This document shows positions 1 through 8,789 of a stretch of 33,755 bases of DNA, piece after piece. The notes under the pieces were generated by a model, which searched no databases, was not told the DNA's origin, and saw only the letters and a list, made by a program, of their open reading frames with translations. Made by a program: the position numbers and the translations under genes. The DNA is from Streptosporangiaceae bacterium (GTDB taxonomy: Bacteria; Actinomycetota; Actinomycetes; Streptosporangiales; Streptosporangiaceae): the NCBI GenBank assembly GCA_025964695.1, contig JAOPYK010000008.1:1-33755 (forward strand), written 5' to 3'. Position 1 is the first letter of the stretch. The number at the start of each line of letters is the position of its first letter.

Positions 1-36
1 GTCCGGTGACGGGGGGCTAAACGGTACGCTTCCGGG

Positions 37-400
37 GTGGGAGAACGCATCGGATACGCCCGATGCTCGACGGCACTGCAAGATCTCACCGCACAGCGGG
101 AGATCCTCGCCGAGCTCGGCGTCGCAGACGACCGCATCTATCTCGACAAGGGACTCACCGGCACCAATCGGGCCCGGCCGGGCTTGGACCAGGCGCTGGC
201 CGCCGTACGGTCCGGAGACGAATTCGTCGTCCCAAAACTGGACCGGCTCGCCCGCTCGGTCCCCGACGCCCACGACATCGGCGACTCCCTCGTCGCCCGC
301 GGCGTGAAACTCTCCCTCGGCGGGACGATCTACGACCCCGCCGACCCGATGGGCATCAAGGAGTCGTTGATCACGAACTCCTCGAACGCTGTGGGTGGCC
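37..400 (+). pseudogene. Truncated serine recombinase (resolvase N-terminal domain fragment)
   Basis: The GTG start at 37 opens a frame that reads as the catalytic domain of a resolvase/invertase-type serine recombinase for about 106 residues. Visible are the Y-A-R-C-S motif with the presumed nucleophile Ser11, the L-D-R-L-A-R-S helix at 69-74, and the D-P-x-D-P-M-G segment at 100-106. After that the family similarity stops abruptly. The long alpha-E helix and the DNA-binding helix-turn-helix are missing, and the frame runs into unrelated sequence (stop near 528). The fragment cannot be a working recombinase. It is probably the remnant of a transposon or integrative element. The 3' boundary near 380-400 is an estimate from where similarity ends. 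Confidence 0.75.
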
Positions 401-589
401 ACTGCCCGGCCCACGCGGTGACGGACCGCCATCATGGATCGGGCCAGAAGGTCCCGTCTTTCAGTTCCCGATACCTGCGGTCGAAGGCCGCCGACTCCTC
501 GAAGACGATGTGCAGACCGGCTTCGTGATCCGGCAGCCACCGGTCGTACGTCCGGCTCCGTACAGTCCGGCGCGGGCGGGACGGTGGCA

Positions 590-730
590 TCAGGACAGCT
601 GCCGGGCCAGGCACACGTTGTGCGGGAGCTGCGGTAGCTGCGGTAGCTGCGGTAGCTGCCGAACTTCTCGATCGGCCGGTAGCCCTCGGACTCGTACAGT
701 CGTCGCGGTGAGCGGCCCGTAGGATCGGAT
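590..730 (-). pseudogene. GNAT acetyltransferase C-terminal remnant, frameshifted
   Basis: On the minus strand, pieces of a typical GNAT C-terminus are readable in different frames: G-P-L-T-A-T-T, then R-L-Y-E-S-E-G-Y-R-P-I-E-K-F-G-S-Y-R, then L-P-H-N-V-C-L-A-R-Q-L-S followed by TGA at 592-590. Two frame changes are needed to join them, and no acetyl-CoA-binding N-terminal half can be seen upstream. The second frame change lies at a 9-bp tandem repeat (627-660) that inserts extra S-Y-R codons. The likely ancestor was an ordinary N-acetyltransferase; its substrate cannot be told. Identification rests on the characteristic 'YE..GY..I..FG.Y' ending. Confidence 0.55.
627..660. repeat. 9-bp tandem repeat AGCTGCGGT, about 3.8 copies
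   Basis: Three exact copies of AGCTGCGGT (627-635, 636-644, 645-653) are followed by a partial AGCTGCC. The array lies in the GNAT remnant, where each copy adds one Tyr-Arg-Ser unit on the minus strand. Confidence 0.9.
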
Positions 731-1237
731 CGAGCCGTTTGGGAGGCATGTCCACGACGGTAAACGAGGCCGCGGACAAAACCCGAGTACACGCTGATTC
801 GCTCAACGACGTACGCCTTCTACCGCGGCAACCCGATGGGCCAAGACACACCGGCCTTGACCTGCGGCTCAGCGCTTAGAGCTAATACCGGGACGGATAG
901 TCCCTGGCCGCCGGAACCTTCCACGACCACGTCCGGGACGTGTGCCTGCACACCGGACACACCAAGGTCACCGTCCAGGCCCTACGCGGCGGCCGGATCT
1001 TCCCCGCACACATTGCTGTCTATCAGCCATGCGCCGACCTAGCACCAGGCTGGGCCGGCACATCCCCCGTTCGACGATCTTGGGAAGCCACACCGCGTCC
1101 AGCTTGATGCCCCTATGGATGTGGGTCGAATCCACAGGGTGCTGCTCTCTGCTGCTTGGTGGGCCGTGCCGGAAAAGCCGCGCCAGCGGCGTGCGCGTCG
1201 CCCGGGGCGGGGCGGCGGGGGTGGCAGGGGCGGCTGC
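731..1237. other. Stretch without a recognisable intact gene
   Basis: About 500 bp between the GNAT remnant and the fur stop. A plus-strand frame of roughly 65 codons (about 902-1108, ending TGA) has a protein-like composition but begins without a plausible start or ribosome-binding site, and I do not recognise it. The minus strand directly downstream of fur does not contain katG, the usual partner of FurA-type genes. The segment probably continues the decayed region to its left. Confidence 0.5.
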
Positions 1238-1681
1238 CTATGATGAGCCTGCGACGGCCTCCTGGCACTGCGCGCACAGCCCCCACCAGATGATCTCGGC
1301 TTCGTCGATGGCGAACCCCTTGCTCTCCACCGGGTCCATGCAGGGGGCAACCCCGACGGCGCAGTCGACGTCCTCGATGAGCCCGCAGTTGCGGCATACC
1401 AGGTGATGGTGGTTGTCGCCCACGCGTAGCTCGTAGAGCGTGGGGGAGCCCGCCGGCTCGATGCAGCGGATCAGCTGCGCGTTCGTCAGGTCCTCCAGCA
1501 CGTTGTAGAGCCCCTGCTTGGACAGCCCGCTCGGGCCGGCCTTGCCCACGCCGATCCGCCTCTCGACGAGATTCGAGGCCGTGGAATGCGGGTGGCCCAG
1601 CAGCGCGGTCAGGATGGCGCGGCGCTGTGCCGTGCTGCGCAGCCCCCTGCTCTTGAGCAGGTCGCCCACTGACTGCTCCAT
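1238..1681 (-). CDS. Fur family metal-responsive transcriptional regulator (FurA/CatR-like)
   Basis: A 147-residue protein of normal Fur length. The N-terminal winged helix (about 1-85) includes the typical 'RGLRSTAQRRAIL' start. The dimerisation/metal domain has the H-H-H-L-V-C segment and two C-x2-C pairs, C-R-N-C and C-A-Q-C, which usually hold structural zinc. Members of this actinobacterial branch commonly repress themselves and a neighbouring catalase-peroxidase gene in response to iron or peroxide. I chose ATG at 1681, where Fur similarity begins. A GTG at 1693 is in frame but lies only 1 nt from the GAAGGAG motif (1695-1701), while the ATG lies 13 nt away, so the exact start is uncertain. 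The gene has its own upstream promoter candidate and no katG downstream. Confidence 0.88.
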   Translation of the reverse strand: MEQSVGDLLKSRGLRSTAQRRAILTALLGHPHSTASNLVERRIGVGKAGPSGLSKQGLYNVLEDLTNAQLIRCIEPAGSPTLYELRVGDNHHHLVCRNCGLIEDVDCAVGVAPCMDPVESKGFAIDEAEIIWWGLCAQCQEAVAGSS

Positions 1682-1853
1682 GGCTGCTGTCACACTCCTT
1701 CGGTGCCGGCTGCGGCCGGTGGGGCTCGTTTCACCACCGCACTGCTGGGCCTTACGTGCGTCCGCCCGGCGGTGCGCGATGGCCGCCAGCGGGAAGCGGG
1801 GCCGACGCGGTGTTGTCGAGTACGCGTCCATGCGCTCCGGGTTCTGGAGTGTC

Positions 1854-1882
1854 ACCGTAACGCCAAGAATTGACATGGTCAA
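1854..1882 (-). promoter_or_regulatory. Probable fur promoter with operator-like palindrome
   Basis: Reading the minus strand, TTGACC (1882-1877) is separated by exactly 17 bp from TACGGT (1859-1854), a good sigma70-type pair for an actinomycete. The -35 element lies inside the perfect palindrome TTGAC-ATG-GTCAA (1870-1882), a natural place for a repressor such as Fur itself. Predicted transcription start is near 1847, giving a leader of roughly 165 nt. Confidence 0.55.
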
Positions 1883-1956
1883 ATCTAGCGCGGCAGTCCC
1901 GTATTTCGAGCGGGACAGGCATCCCTGATTCACGCCCCGCCCGGCAGCCCGATCGT

Positions 1957-1991
1957 GGTCAGGTCAGGTCAGGTCAGGTCGGGTCAGGTCG
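1957..1991. repeat. Pentanucleotide tandem repeat GGTCA/GGTCG, seven units
   Basis: Seven consecutive 5-bp units: four GGTCA, one GGTCG, one GGTCA, one GGTCG. The stop codon of the meaB gene (TGA at 1986-1984) lies inside the sixth unit, so the array spans the 3' end of the operon and the start of the fur upstream region. Confidence 0.92.
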
Positions 1992-2967
1992 GGGCGGAGA
2001 ACGCCTTCAGGATCTGTTCGGCGGCCAGGGCCGGGGTGAGGGTGCCGTCGAGCACCTGGCGTTCCAGGCCGGGGACGACCTCCCGGACGGCCGGGTGTTG
2101 CCGCAGCGAGGTCAGGAGCCGGTCCTGCACCATGGACCAGGTCCAGCGGACCTGCTGGCGGCGCCGCCGGGCCGCCAGCTCGCCGGAGGCGGCCAGTCCC
2201 TCCTGGTGCCGGATGAGGTGCTGCCACACCGTGTCGATGTCGATGCCCTCGCGGGCGCTGCAGGTCAGCACGGGCGTGGTCCAGGCGCTGTCGGCGGCGC
2301 GCAGCATCCGCAGCGCCCCGGCCAGCTCACGGGCGGCCTTGCGGGCATCGAGCTCGAAGGACCCGTCGGCCTTGTTCACGGCGATCACGTCGGCGAGCTC
2401 GAGGATTCCCTTCTTGATGCCCTGGAGCTGGTCGCCGGTACGGGCCAGCGTCAGGAACAGGAACGAGTCGACCATCTCGGCGACCGTGGTCTCCGACTGG
2501 CCGACCCCGACCGTCTCCACGAGGATCACGTCGAAGCCGGCGGCCTCGGCCACCACCATGGCCTCCCGGGTCGCCTTGGCCACCCCGCCGAGCGTGCCGG
2601 CCGTCGGGGAGGGCCGGATGAAGGCGGCCGGATCCACCGACAGCCGCTGCATCCGGGTCTTGTCGCCCAGGATGCTGCCGCCCGTGCGGGTGGAGGAGGG
2701 ATCGACGGCGAGCACCGCTACCCGGTGCCCCGAGCCGGTGAGGTGGGTGCCGAGGGCGTCGATGAAGGTGGACTTGCCGACGCCGGGCACGCCGGAGATG
2801 CCCACCCGCCGCGCCGCTCCCGAGAACGGGGTCAGCTCGACCAGCAGCCGCTGCGCCAGGTCCCGGTGGTCGGCCCGGGTGGACTCCACCAGCGTGATCG
2901 CCCGCGCGATCCACGCCCGCGAGCCTTCCCGCACCCCGGTCACATAGTCGTCGAGGGAGGGTCTCAC
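1984..2967 (-). CDS. meaB: MeaB/ArgK-type GTPase, methylmalonyl-CoA mutase chaperone
   Basis: A 327-residue G3E-family GTPase that loads and protects adenosylcobalamin in methylmalonyl-CoA mutase. The Walker A motif G-V-P-G-V-G-K-S is at residues 59-66. Downstream are the D-P-S-S segment, the E-T-V-G-V-G-Q-S-E switch region and the N-K-A-D base-recognition motif. The C-terminal helical dimerisation arm is complete. The GTG start at 2967 overlaps the stop of the mutase large subunit by 4 bp (GTGA), so the two are translationally coupled. The gene is the last of the mutA-mutB-meaB operon. Its stop lies inside a 5-bp repeat array, which is unusual. Confidence 0.95.
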   Translation of the reverse strand: MRPSLDDYVTGVREGSRAWIARAITLVESTRADHRDLAQRLLVELTPFSGAARRVGISGVPGVGKSTFIDALGTHLTGSGHRVAVLAVDPSSTRTGGSILGDKTRMQRLSVDPAAFIRPSPTAGTLGGVAKATREAMVVAEAAGFDVILVETVGVGQSETTVAEMVDSFLFLTLARTGDQLQGIKKGILELADVIAVNKADGSFELDARKAARELAGALRMLRAADSAWTTPVLTCSAREGIDIDTVWQHLIRHQEGLAASGELAARRRRQQVRWTWSMVQDRLLTSLRQHPAVREVVPGLERQVLDGTLTPALAAEQILKAFSAPT

Positions 2968-5168
2968 CCGTGGCCGAGCCTCGCAGACAACTCCTCCAGC
3001 AGGCCGAGGGCGGCGTCGGCGATGACGGTGCCCGGGCCGAAGATCGCCGAGGCGCCGGACGCGCGCAGTTCCTCGTAGTCCTGCGGCGGAATGACGCCGC
3101 CGACGACGATCATGATGTCCTCCCGGCCGAGGCCGGCGAGCTCGCCGCGCAGCGCGGGCACCAGGGTGAGATGACCGGCGGCCAGTGAGTTGACGCCCAC
3201 GATGTGGACGTCCGACTCGACGGCCTGCCGGGCGACCTCGCCCGGGGTCTGGAAAAGCGGGCCGACGTCCACGTCGAAGCCGAGATCGGCGAAGGCGGTC
3301 GCGATCACCTTCTGACCGCGGTCGTGGCCGTCCTGACCCATCTTGGCGACCAGGATCCGGGGCCTGCGGCCCTCGGCCTCCTCGAACGCGTCGGTGGCCG
3401 CACGGGCCTTGTCGATGTTGGTGGCGGCTCCCGCCTCGTCGCGGTACACCCCCGAGATCGTACGGATCTGTGCCGAATGCCGCCCGAAGGACTTCTCCAG
3501 CGCGTCGGAGATCTCGCCCACCGTGGCCTTCGCGCGAGCCGCATCGATCGCGAGGGCGAGGAGGTTCTGCTCCAGGCCGGGCGGCCGGGAGCCGTTCATC
3601 GCGGCGTCCGCGGCCCGGGTGAGCGCCTCCAGCGCGCTCAGGCAGGCCGCTTCCGAGCGCTCCTCGCGCAGGCGCTTGAGCTTGTCGAGCTGCTGGGCCC
3701 GCACGGAGGTGTTGTCGACCTTGAGCACCTCGATGGCCTCGTCGGCGGCCGGGCGGTACTTGTTCATCCCGATGACCGGCTGGCGGCCGGAGTCGATCCG
3801 CGCCTGGGTCCGCGCAGCGGCCTCCTCGATGCGCATCTTGGGGATGCCCTCGTCGATGGCCTTGGACATGCCGCCGTACGCCTCGGCCTCCTGGATGTGC
3901 GCCCACGCCCTGCGGGCCAGGTCGTACGTCAGCCGCTCGACGTAGGCGCTGCCGCCCCAGGGGTCGATCACCCGTCCGGTACCGGACTCCTGCTGGATCA
4001 GCAGCTGGGTGTTGCGGGCGATCCGGGCGGAGAAGTCGGTGGGCAGGGCCAGCGCCTCGTCCAGGGCGTTGGTGTGCAGGGACTGGGTGTGCCCCTGGGT
4101 GGCGGCCATCGCCTCGATGCAGGTGCGGGCGACGTTGTTGAAGACGTCCTGGGCGGTCAGCGACCAGCCGCTGGTCTGGCAGTGCGTGCGCAGTGACAGC
4201 GACTTCGCGTTGCGTGGCTCGAACTCCTTGACCAGCTTGGCCCACAGCAGCCGGGCGGCCCGCAGCTTGGCGACCTCCATGAAGAAGTTCATGCCGATCG
4301 CCCAGAAGAACGACAGCCGCGGCGCGAACGCGTCGATGTCCAGCCCGGCGTCCCGGCCGGCCCGCAGGTACTCCACACCGTCGGCGAGCGTGTAGGCCAG
4401 CTCCAGGTCGGCCGTGGCCCCGGCCTCCTGGATGTGGTAGCCGGAGATGGAGATCGAGTTGAACTTGGGCATCCGCTGCGAGGTGAACGAGAAGATATCG
4501 GAGATGATCTTCATCGAGGGGGCCGGCGGATAGATGTAGGTGTTGCGGACCATGAACTCCTTGAGGATGTCGTTCTGGATGGTCCCGGCGAGCTGCTCGG
4601 GCGCCACCCCCTGTTCCTCGGCGGCGACGACGTACAGCGCCAGGACCGGCAGCACCGCGCCGTTCATGGTCATCGACACGCTCATCCGGTCCAGCGGGAT
4701 GCCGTCGAACAGCTGGCGCATGTCGTAGATGGAGTCGATGGCGACCCCGGCCATGCCCACGTCACCGGCCACCCGGGGATGGTCGGAGTCGTAGCCGCGA
4801 TGCGTCGCGAGGTCGAAGGCGACCGACAGGCCCTTCTGCCCGGCCGCCAGGTTGCGCCGGTAGAAGGCGTTGGACTCCTGCGCGGTGGAGAACCCGGCGT
4901 ACTGCCGGATGGTCCAGGGCTGGTTGACGTACATCGTCGGGTACGGGCCGCGCAGGTACGGCGCGATGCCGGGGTAGGTGCCCAGGAAGTCCAGCCCGGC
5001 CAGGTCCTCGCCCGTGTAGAGCGGCTTGACGGCGATTCCCTCGGGGGTGTCCCAGGTGAGGGCGTCGAGGTCCTTGCCGGTGGCCTCCTCCACGGCCGCC
5101 CTCCAGCGCGCGGCGTCGCCACCGGGCGCCACCGGGCCGAGGTCCAGTTCGCTGAAGTCGGGGATCAT
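2964..5168 (-). CDS. mutB: Methylmalonyl-CoA mutase large (alpha) subunit
   Basis: A 734-residue catalytic subunit of adenosylcobalamin-dependent methylmalonyl-CoA mutase, which interconverts (R)-methylmalonyl-CoA and succinyl-CoA in propionate and odd-chain or branched-chain catabolism. In reverse it can supply extender units for polyketides. The N-terminal TIM barrel spans roughly residues 1-560, with the strongly conserved '[17 protein letters not shown]' region near residue 70. The C-terminal B12 domain carries the D-G-H-D-R-G motif (D613, H615), whose His ligates cobalt. The ATG at 5168 overlaps the small-subunit stop by 4 bp (ATGA). Length and motifs indicate a complete, functional enzyme. 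Confidence 0.97.
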   Translation of the reverse strand: MIPDFSELDLGPVAPGGDAARWRAAVEEATGKDLDALTWDTPEGIAVKPLYTGEDLAGLDFLGTYPGIAPYLRGPYPTMYVNQPWTIRQYAGFSTAQESNAFYRRNLAAGQKGLSVAFDLATHRGYDSDHPRVAGDVGMAGVAIDSIYDMRQLFDGIPLDRMSVSMTMNGAVLPVLALYVVAAEEQGVAPEQLAGTIQNDILKEFMVRNTYIYPPAPSMKIISDIFSFTSQRMPKFNSISISGYHIQEAGATADLELAYTLADGVEYLRAGRDAGLDIDAFAPRLSFFWAIGMNFFMEVAKLRAARLLWAKLVKEFEPRNAKSLSLRTHCQTSGWSLTAQDVFNNVARTCIEAMAATQGHTQSLHTNALDEALALPTDFSARIARNTQLLIQQESGTGRVIDPWGGSAYVERLTYDLARRAWAHIQEAEAYGGMSKAIDEGIPKMRIEEAAARTQARIDSGRQPVIGMNKYRPAADEAIEVLKVDNTSVRAQQLDKLKRLREERSEAACLSALEALTRAADAAMNGSRPPGLEQNLLALAIDAARAKATVGEISDALEKSFGRHSAQIRTISGVYRDEAGAATNIDKARAATDAFEEAEGRRPRILVAKMGQDGHDRGQKVIATAFADLGFDVDVGPLFQTPGEVARQAVESDVHIVGVNSLAAGHLTLVPALRGELAGLGREDIMIVVGGVIPPQDYEELRASGASAIFGPGTVIADAALGLLEELSARLGHG

Positions 5169-7018
5169 CGCGCCACTCCCAGATCGTCCAGGGTCGTGCG
5201 GAGCACCTCGAGGGCGTCGCAACCGGCGAACAGCCGGGCGTCGACGCCGGGATAGTCCCCTTTGCCGGCCAGCCAGATCCGCTTGGCGCCCGCGGCCCGC
5301 AGGGCCTGCGCCACCGGCCCGGCGTGGTCTGCGTAGACCTTGTCACTCGAGCATAGGCACACCACGCCGGCGCCGCTCTCGCGGAAGGCCGAGACGAGGT
5401 CGGCCGGGTCGGTGCCGGGTCCGCTCGGCTCGGTCCGCAGGCCGCCGGCCTGGAAGAGGTTGGCGGCGAACGTACCGCGCGCGGTGTAGGCCGCGGCCGG
5501 TCCCAGCGTGGCCAGGAACACCGCGGGCCGCCGTCCCGTGCGCTCGGCGTGCGCGTCGGCGGCGTCCCGCAGCGCCTCGTAGTCCTGGGCGTAGCGGATC
5601 CGCGGCAGCCCGCCTCCCTGCGACGGCGGAGCGGGCGTACGGACCGGCAGGTTCTCGGTGGGGTTCGGGAACTCACTGACGCCGGTGAGCGGATCGCGCC
5701 GGTGGGCGAGATTGTCACGGCGCCCGGCCCAGGTGGCGGCCAGCCGGTCCTCGACCAGTCCGTCGCGGAGCGCCCCGGCCGCTCCCCCGGCCCTCTCGAT
5801 CTCCTGGAACCAGGCCCAGCTCGCCTGGGCCAGTTCCTCGGTGAGGCGCTCGATGTACCAGGAGCCGCCGGCCGGATCGGCGACCCGGCTGAGGCTGGCC
5901 TCCTCCAGGAGCAGCGCCTGGGTGTTGCGGGCGATGCGGCGGGCGAAGTCGTCCGGCAGCCCGAGGGGGGCGTCGAACGGCTGCACTGTGACGGCGTCCG
6001 CCCCGCCGACCCCGGCCGCGAAGGCGGCGATCGTGGTGCGGAGCATGTTCACCCACGGGTCGCGGGCGGTCATCATCGCCGAGGAGGTGACGGCGTGCTG
6101 GTGCTGGCCGCCCTCGCCCAGGGAGGCGCCGCAGGCCTGGGCGACCCGGGCCCACAGCCGGCGGGCCGCCCGCAGCTTGGCGATGGTCAGGAACTGGTCC
6201 GCCGTGGCGGCGTACCGGAACTCCAGCGTCCCGAGGGCCTCGTCGACGCCCAGCCCGGCATCGGTGAGGGCTCGCAGGTAGGCGACCCCGGCGGCGATGG
6301 AGCAGCCGAGCTCCTCCGCGTCGCTGCCTCCGGCGTCGTGGTAGACGGTCGCGTCGACCGTGATCGCGCGTAGCCCGGGGTACTCCCGTACGCACCGTAC
6401 GGCCAGCCCGGCGGCGGGCTCCAGCTCGGCCGGAACACCGGTACGGGCCGCCAGCCCGAGCGGATCGGCCCCGAGGCCGCCGGTCAGCCGGGCGGGTTCG
6501 ACGCCGCGTCCCGCCGCCAGCGCGAGGAACGCCTCGGCGGCGGCCTGGGTCTCGGCGCCGGCGTCCAGGATCACCGGCGCCAGATCGAGGTAGACCTCGC
6601 CCAGCGCCTCCGGCAGCCCGGTGACCGGCAGCCCGCCCTGGCCGAGCGTCAGCCACACCGACGTGACACCGTTCTCCAGATCGGCCTGGATCGCGGCCCG
6701 GGTAACGCCGGGGTCGGGGTGCGCATGCCGCTGGCGTACATCCCAGCCCGCCACGACCTCGGCTCCCGGGAGCACCCCCCGCGCGTACGGCGGAAGCCCG
6801 GGCCGGCCGGGGACCGCGTCCTCGGCCGTGTAGAGCGGAGCGACGGTGATCCCGTCGTAGGTCGTGGTGGAGAGCAGTTCCTCGATCGTCTCGAGCGGAG
6901 TGTCCTCGGTGGCGGCGCCCGACTTGCGCAGCACTCCCTTGCACAGCTCCCGCCAGCGATCACGGTCGGCCGCGGGGAACGCGGCCGCCAGTTCGAGCTC
7001 TTCAGGCGGCACCGTCAT
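5165..7018 (-). CDS. mutA: Methylmalonyl-CoA mutase small (beta) subunit
   Basis: A 617-residue homologue of the large subunit that forms the non-catalytic half of the heterodimer. It keeps the barrel fold (for example '[26 protein letters not shown]' near residue 330) but its C-terminal domain lacks the D-x-H-x-x-G cobalamin motif, as expected for MutA. I chose ATG 7018 because family proteins typically begin close to M-T-V-P-P-E-E-L. An in-frame ATG at 7042 is possible, and neither has a strong Shine-Dalgarno. First gene of the mutA-mutB-meaB operon. The upstream minus-strand sequence has an AT-rich patch (7073-7085) that could be a -10 region, without a convincing -35. Confidence 0.94.
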   Translation of the reverse strand: MTVPPEELELAAAFPAADRDRWRELCKGVLRKSGAATEDTPLETIEELLSTTTYDGITVAPLYTAEDAVPGRPGLPPYARGVLPGAEVVAGWDVRQRHAHPDPGVTRAAIQADLENGVTSVWLTLGQGGLPVTGLPEALGEVYLDLAPVILDAGAETQAAAEAFLALAAGRGVEPARLTGGLGADPLGLAARTGVPAELEPAAGLAVRCVREYPGLRAITVDATVYHDAGGSDAEELGCSIAAGVAYLRALTDAGLGVDEALGTLEFRYAATADQFLTIAKLRAARRLWARVAQACGASLGEGGQHQHAVTSSAMMTARDPWVNMLRTTIAAFAAGVGGADAVTVQPFDAPLGLPDDFARRIARNTQALLLEEASLSRVADPAGGSWYIERLTEELAQASWAWFQEIERAGGAAGALRDGLVEDRLAATWAGRRDNLAHRRDPLTGVSEFPNPTENLPVRTPAPPSQGGGLPRIRYAQDYEALRDAADAHAERTGRRPAVFLATLGPAAAYTARGTFAANLFQAGGLRTEPSGPGTDPADLVSAFRESGAGVVCLCSSDKVYADHAGPVAQALRAAGAKRIWLAGKGDYPGVDARLFAGCDALEVLRTTLDDLGVAR

Positions 7019-7042
7019 GCCCGCGATGGTAAGCGAGCGCAT

Positions 7043-7360
7043 ACTCGGTCCCGCGAACCGGGGTGCCGGGAGCGTGGTTATGTTATGAGGACACTCTTCA
7101 TGGACGGTCATGACGCCCACGCACCGGGTCCGCACCGGCGACTGGTGCTCTCGAAGCCAGTGCCCTGGAGGCCGGTGCTCTCCAGGCCCCAGGGACGCCC
7201 TGATGGCGCGGCCGCTGCCCCGGCGTCCCTGCGCACTCCCGTCCCGGCGTGCCGCGGGGATCTCCGGGATCTCCCGCGACGGCGGGGTCAACGCGGCGAA
7301 GGGCACCGGCCGCGGCGCTACCGTTCCACCCGTGAGTGACGAACTATGGAGGTCCCGGCC
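7043..7360. other. Intergenic region between divergent mutA and a small membrane-protein gene
   Basis: 318 bp without a supportable gene. It should hold the mutA promoter (minus) and the promoter for the small membrane protein (plus), but no convincing -35/-10 pair was found for either. A hairpin with perfect 7-bp arms, CCTGGAG at 7164-7170 and CTCCAGG at 7180-7186, is present. Confidence 0.5.
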
Positions 7361-7612
7361 ATGCGACGACTTAAGTGGGTCAGCGGGATCGTCTGGGTGT
7401 GGAGCTGGTTCACCGTCTATCTCGAGATCTTCCGATGGCACCACATGACAAAATCGCTGCGCTTCAATCCACCACCGCCACCCCCGGGAACCAACCTCAA
7501 GCCGCACGCCGGCGGCCCGCTCATCGCGATTCTGGTGAGTTCGGCGGTGGCACCGGCGGTCTTCGTGACCGCCGTGATCGTGGACCGGGTGCGCAAGAAG
7601 CCCAAGCCTTGA
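7361..7612 (+). CDS. Small two-TM membrane protein, unknown function
   Basis: An 83-residue protein with two hydrophobic stretches, about residues 7-24 (Trp-rich) and 52-75, joined by a loop containing a run of prolines (37-42). It ends in a basic tail, R-V-R-K-K-P-K-P. I preferred the ATG at 7361 over the one at 7346, because GGAGGT lies 7 nt before 7361 and the upstream ATG overlaps that ribosome-binding site. Both ends are probably cytoplasmic by the positive-inside rule (R2-R3-K5 and the basic tail). No family recognised and no operon partner. The good ribosome-binding site supports expression. Confidence 0.65.
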   Translation: MRRLKWVSGIVWVWSWFTVYLEIFRWHHMTKSLRFNPPPPPPGTNLKPHAGGPLIAILVSSAVAPAVFVTAVIVDRVRKKPKP

Positions 7613-7618
7613 TCGTTC

Positions 7619-7740
7619 GTGCCCAGTAGCGTCTGCGTCCATCAAGTGACGCTGCCCTACTTGGAGATGATGCGCGGCATGCTCGGCATTCCGCCGGAGA
7701 AGCTCGTCATCACCGTGCGGGCCCATGGCGACATCGCTCG
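7619..7740 (+). pseudogene. Ketoacyl-ACP synthase III-like C-terminal scrap
   Basis: About 40 codons resemble the active-site His region and following helix of FabH-like enzymes: V-H-Q-V-T-L-P-Y-L-E-M-M, then L-G-I-P-P-E-K-L-V-I-T-V-R-A-H-G-D. The His of the 'HQ' motif is present, but the 'HGN' Asn reads as Asp and similarity ends at about 7740. The N-terminal two thirds of the enzyme, including the catalytic Cys, is absent. Probably a deletion remnant. The identification is from motif memory only. Confidence 0.4.
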
Positions 7741-7884
7741 GCTACGCCCCGCCCCGCCCCGACCTCCTTCGCCGGCGCCGCCTCCTGGTAGACCCGGCCT
7801 GCAGTGGCGTCGACCGCGACGAAGCGGGCCGTTCCGCCCGACTGACCGGATTGCGTCTTGTCACAGAGGTCGCGCGCGGACCGC
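7741..7884. other. Short stretch between the ketosynthase scrap and the aldolase stop
   Basis: Contains a minus-strand frame of about 35 codons with protein-like composition (T-A-R-F-V-A-V-D-A-T) but no start or family I can support. No clear terminator for the aldolase operon is visible. Confidence 0.35.
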
Positions 7885-8733
7885 TCACCGTGCGGCAGCG
7901 GGCGCGTGAAGGATGGCGAGCAGGCGCGTGACCTCGGCGGTGACGGCGTCCCGGCCGGCGGCGAGGTAGGCGCGGGTGTCGACGGCCAGCGGGTGGGCGG
8001 TGAGATGGTCACGTACGGCTGCGGTGAACGCCTTGTTGAGGTGAGTCGCTATGTTGATCTTGGTCATGCCGCGCGCCACCGCCTCTGCCAGGCCCGCGTC
8101 GGACACCCCGGAGGAGCCGTGCAGCACCAGGGGGACGGAAACCGTGCCACGCAGGGTGCCGATGAGCGCGAAGTCGAGTTCGGCGTCGCGGGTGAGCATC
8201 GCATGGGAGGTGCCGACGGCCACGGCCAGGGCGTCCGCGCCGGTCGCATCGACGTACGCGGCCGCCTGCGCGGGATCGGTCCGGGCTCCCGGGGCATGCA
8301 CTCCGTCCTTGCCGCCCACCTCGCCGAGCTCGGCTTCGGCCCACACGCCGGAGCGGTGGCAGAACTCCACGATCTCGGCGGTGGCCTTGACGTTGTCGGC
8401 GTACTCGAGGGTGGAGGCGTCGAACATCACGGAGGAGAAACCGAGCGCGATCGCCTCGTGTACCAGCGGCACGCTGGTGGCGTGGTCGAGGTGGACGGAG
8501 ACGGGAACGCGCGCGTTCTCTGCCGCCGACAGCGTGGCGCGCGCCAGCGGCGCCAGGGCGCCGTGGTAGCGCACGGCGTTCTCACTGATCTGCACGATGA
8601 TCGGAGCCCGGGCCGCCTCGGCGCCAGCGATGACCGCTTCCACGTGCTCGAGTTGTATGACATTGAACGCGGCCGCTGCATGGCCGGCCGACGCGGCGGT
8701 CGTCACGGTGCGTCCGGTGCCGATGAGTGGCAT
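7885..8733 (-). CDS. Class II fructose/tagatose-bisphosphate aldolase family protein
   Basis: A 282-residue zinc-dependent aldolase of the GatY/KbaY/FbaA family, cleaving a ketohexose 1,6-bisphosphate to dihydroxyacetone phosphate and glyceraldehyde 3-phosphate. The V-H-L-D-H-A motif (residues 80-85) supplies catalytic Asp83 and zinc ligand His84. Further motifs are E-A-E-L-G-E-V-G-G near 137, V-G-T-S-H near 178 and L-H-G-S-S-G near 207, the last carrying another zinc/phosphate-site His. The length suits the short tagatose-type enzymes better than the longer glycolytic FbaA. ATG 8733 has GAAGGA 5 nt upstream. It is the last gene of the kinase-regulator-kinase-aldolase operon, 56 bp after the PfkB gene. 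Sugar stereochemistry cannot be read from sequence. Confidence 0.88.
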   Translation of the reverse strand: MPLIGTGRTVTTAASAGHAAAAFNVIQLEHVEAVIAGAEAARAPIIVQISENAVRYHGALAPLARATLSAAENARVPVSVHLDHATSVPLVHEAIALGFSSVMFDASTLEYADNVKATAEIVEFCHRSGVWAEAELGEVGGKDGVHAPGARTDPAQAAAYVDATGADALAVAVGTSHAMLTRDAELDFALIGTLRGTVSVPLVLHGSSGVSDAGLAEAVARGMTKINIATHLNKAFTAAVRDHLTAHPLAVDTRAYLAAGRDAVTAEVTRLLAILHAPAAAR

Positions 8734-8789
8734 GGCTGTCCTTCGTTGGGATAGAAGCGGGTATCGCGGCAGCCGGACCGGCCCGCCGC

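Noticed and set aside
434-851. Minus-strand frame upstream of the GNAT remnant, read as one gene
   Set aside because: The frame crosses the GNAT remnant out of frame. Its end near 432-560 looks somewhat protein-like, but no start, ribosome-binding site or family can be supported.
1957-1991. Phase-variable switch for MeaB
   Set aside because: Most repeat units lie after the stop codon, so slippage would rarely alter the protein; kept only as a repeat observation.
1870-3078. Long plus-strand frame of about 400 codons opposite meaB
   Set aside because: Shadow frame in high-GC DNA: repetitive Gly/Arg/His/Asp composition, no motifs, and exactly antisense to well-identified meaB and mutB.
2970-4245. 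Extension of the meaB frame upstream into mutB (frame continues for hundreds of codons)
   Set aside because: The extension has random high-GC composition and overlaps conserved mutB. GTG 2967 overlapping the mutB stop is the natural start.
7073-7085. mutA promoter -10 in the AT-rich patch
   Set aside because: No acceptable -35 at 16-19 bp spacing; mentioned only as a possibility in the mutA entry.
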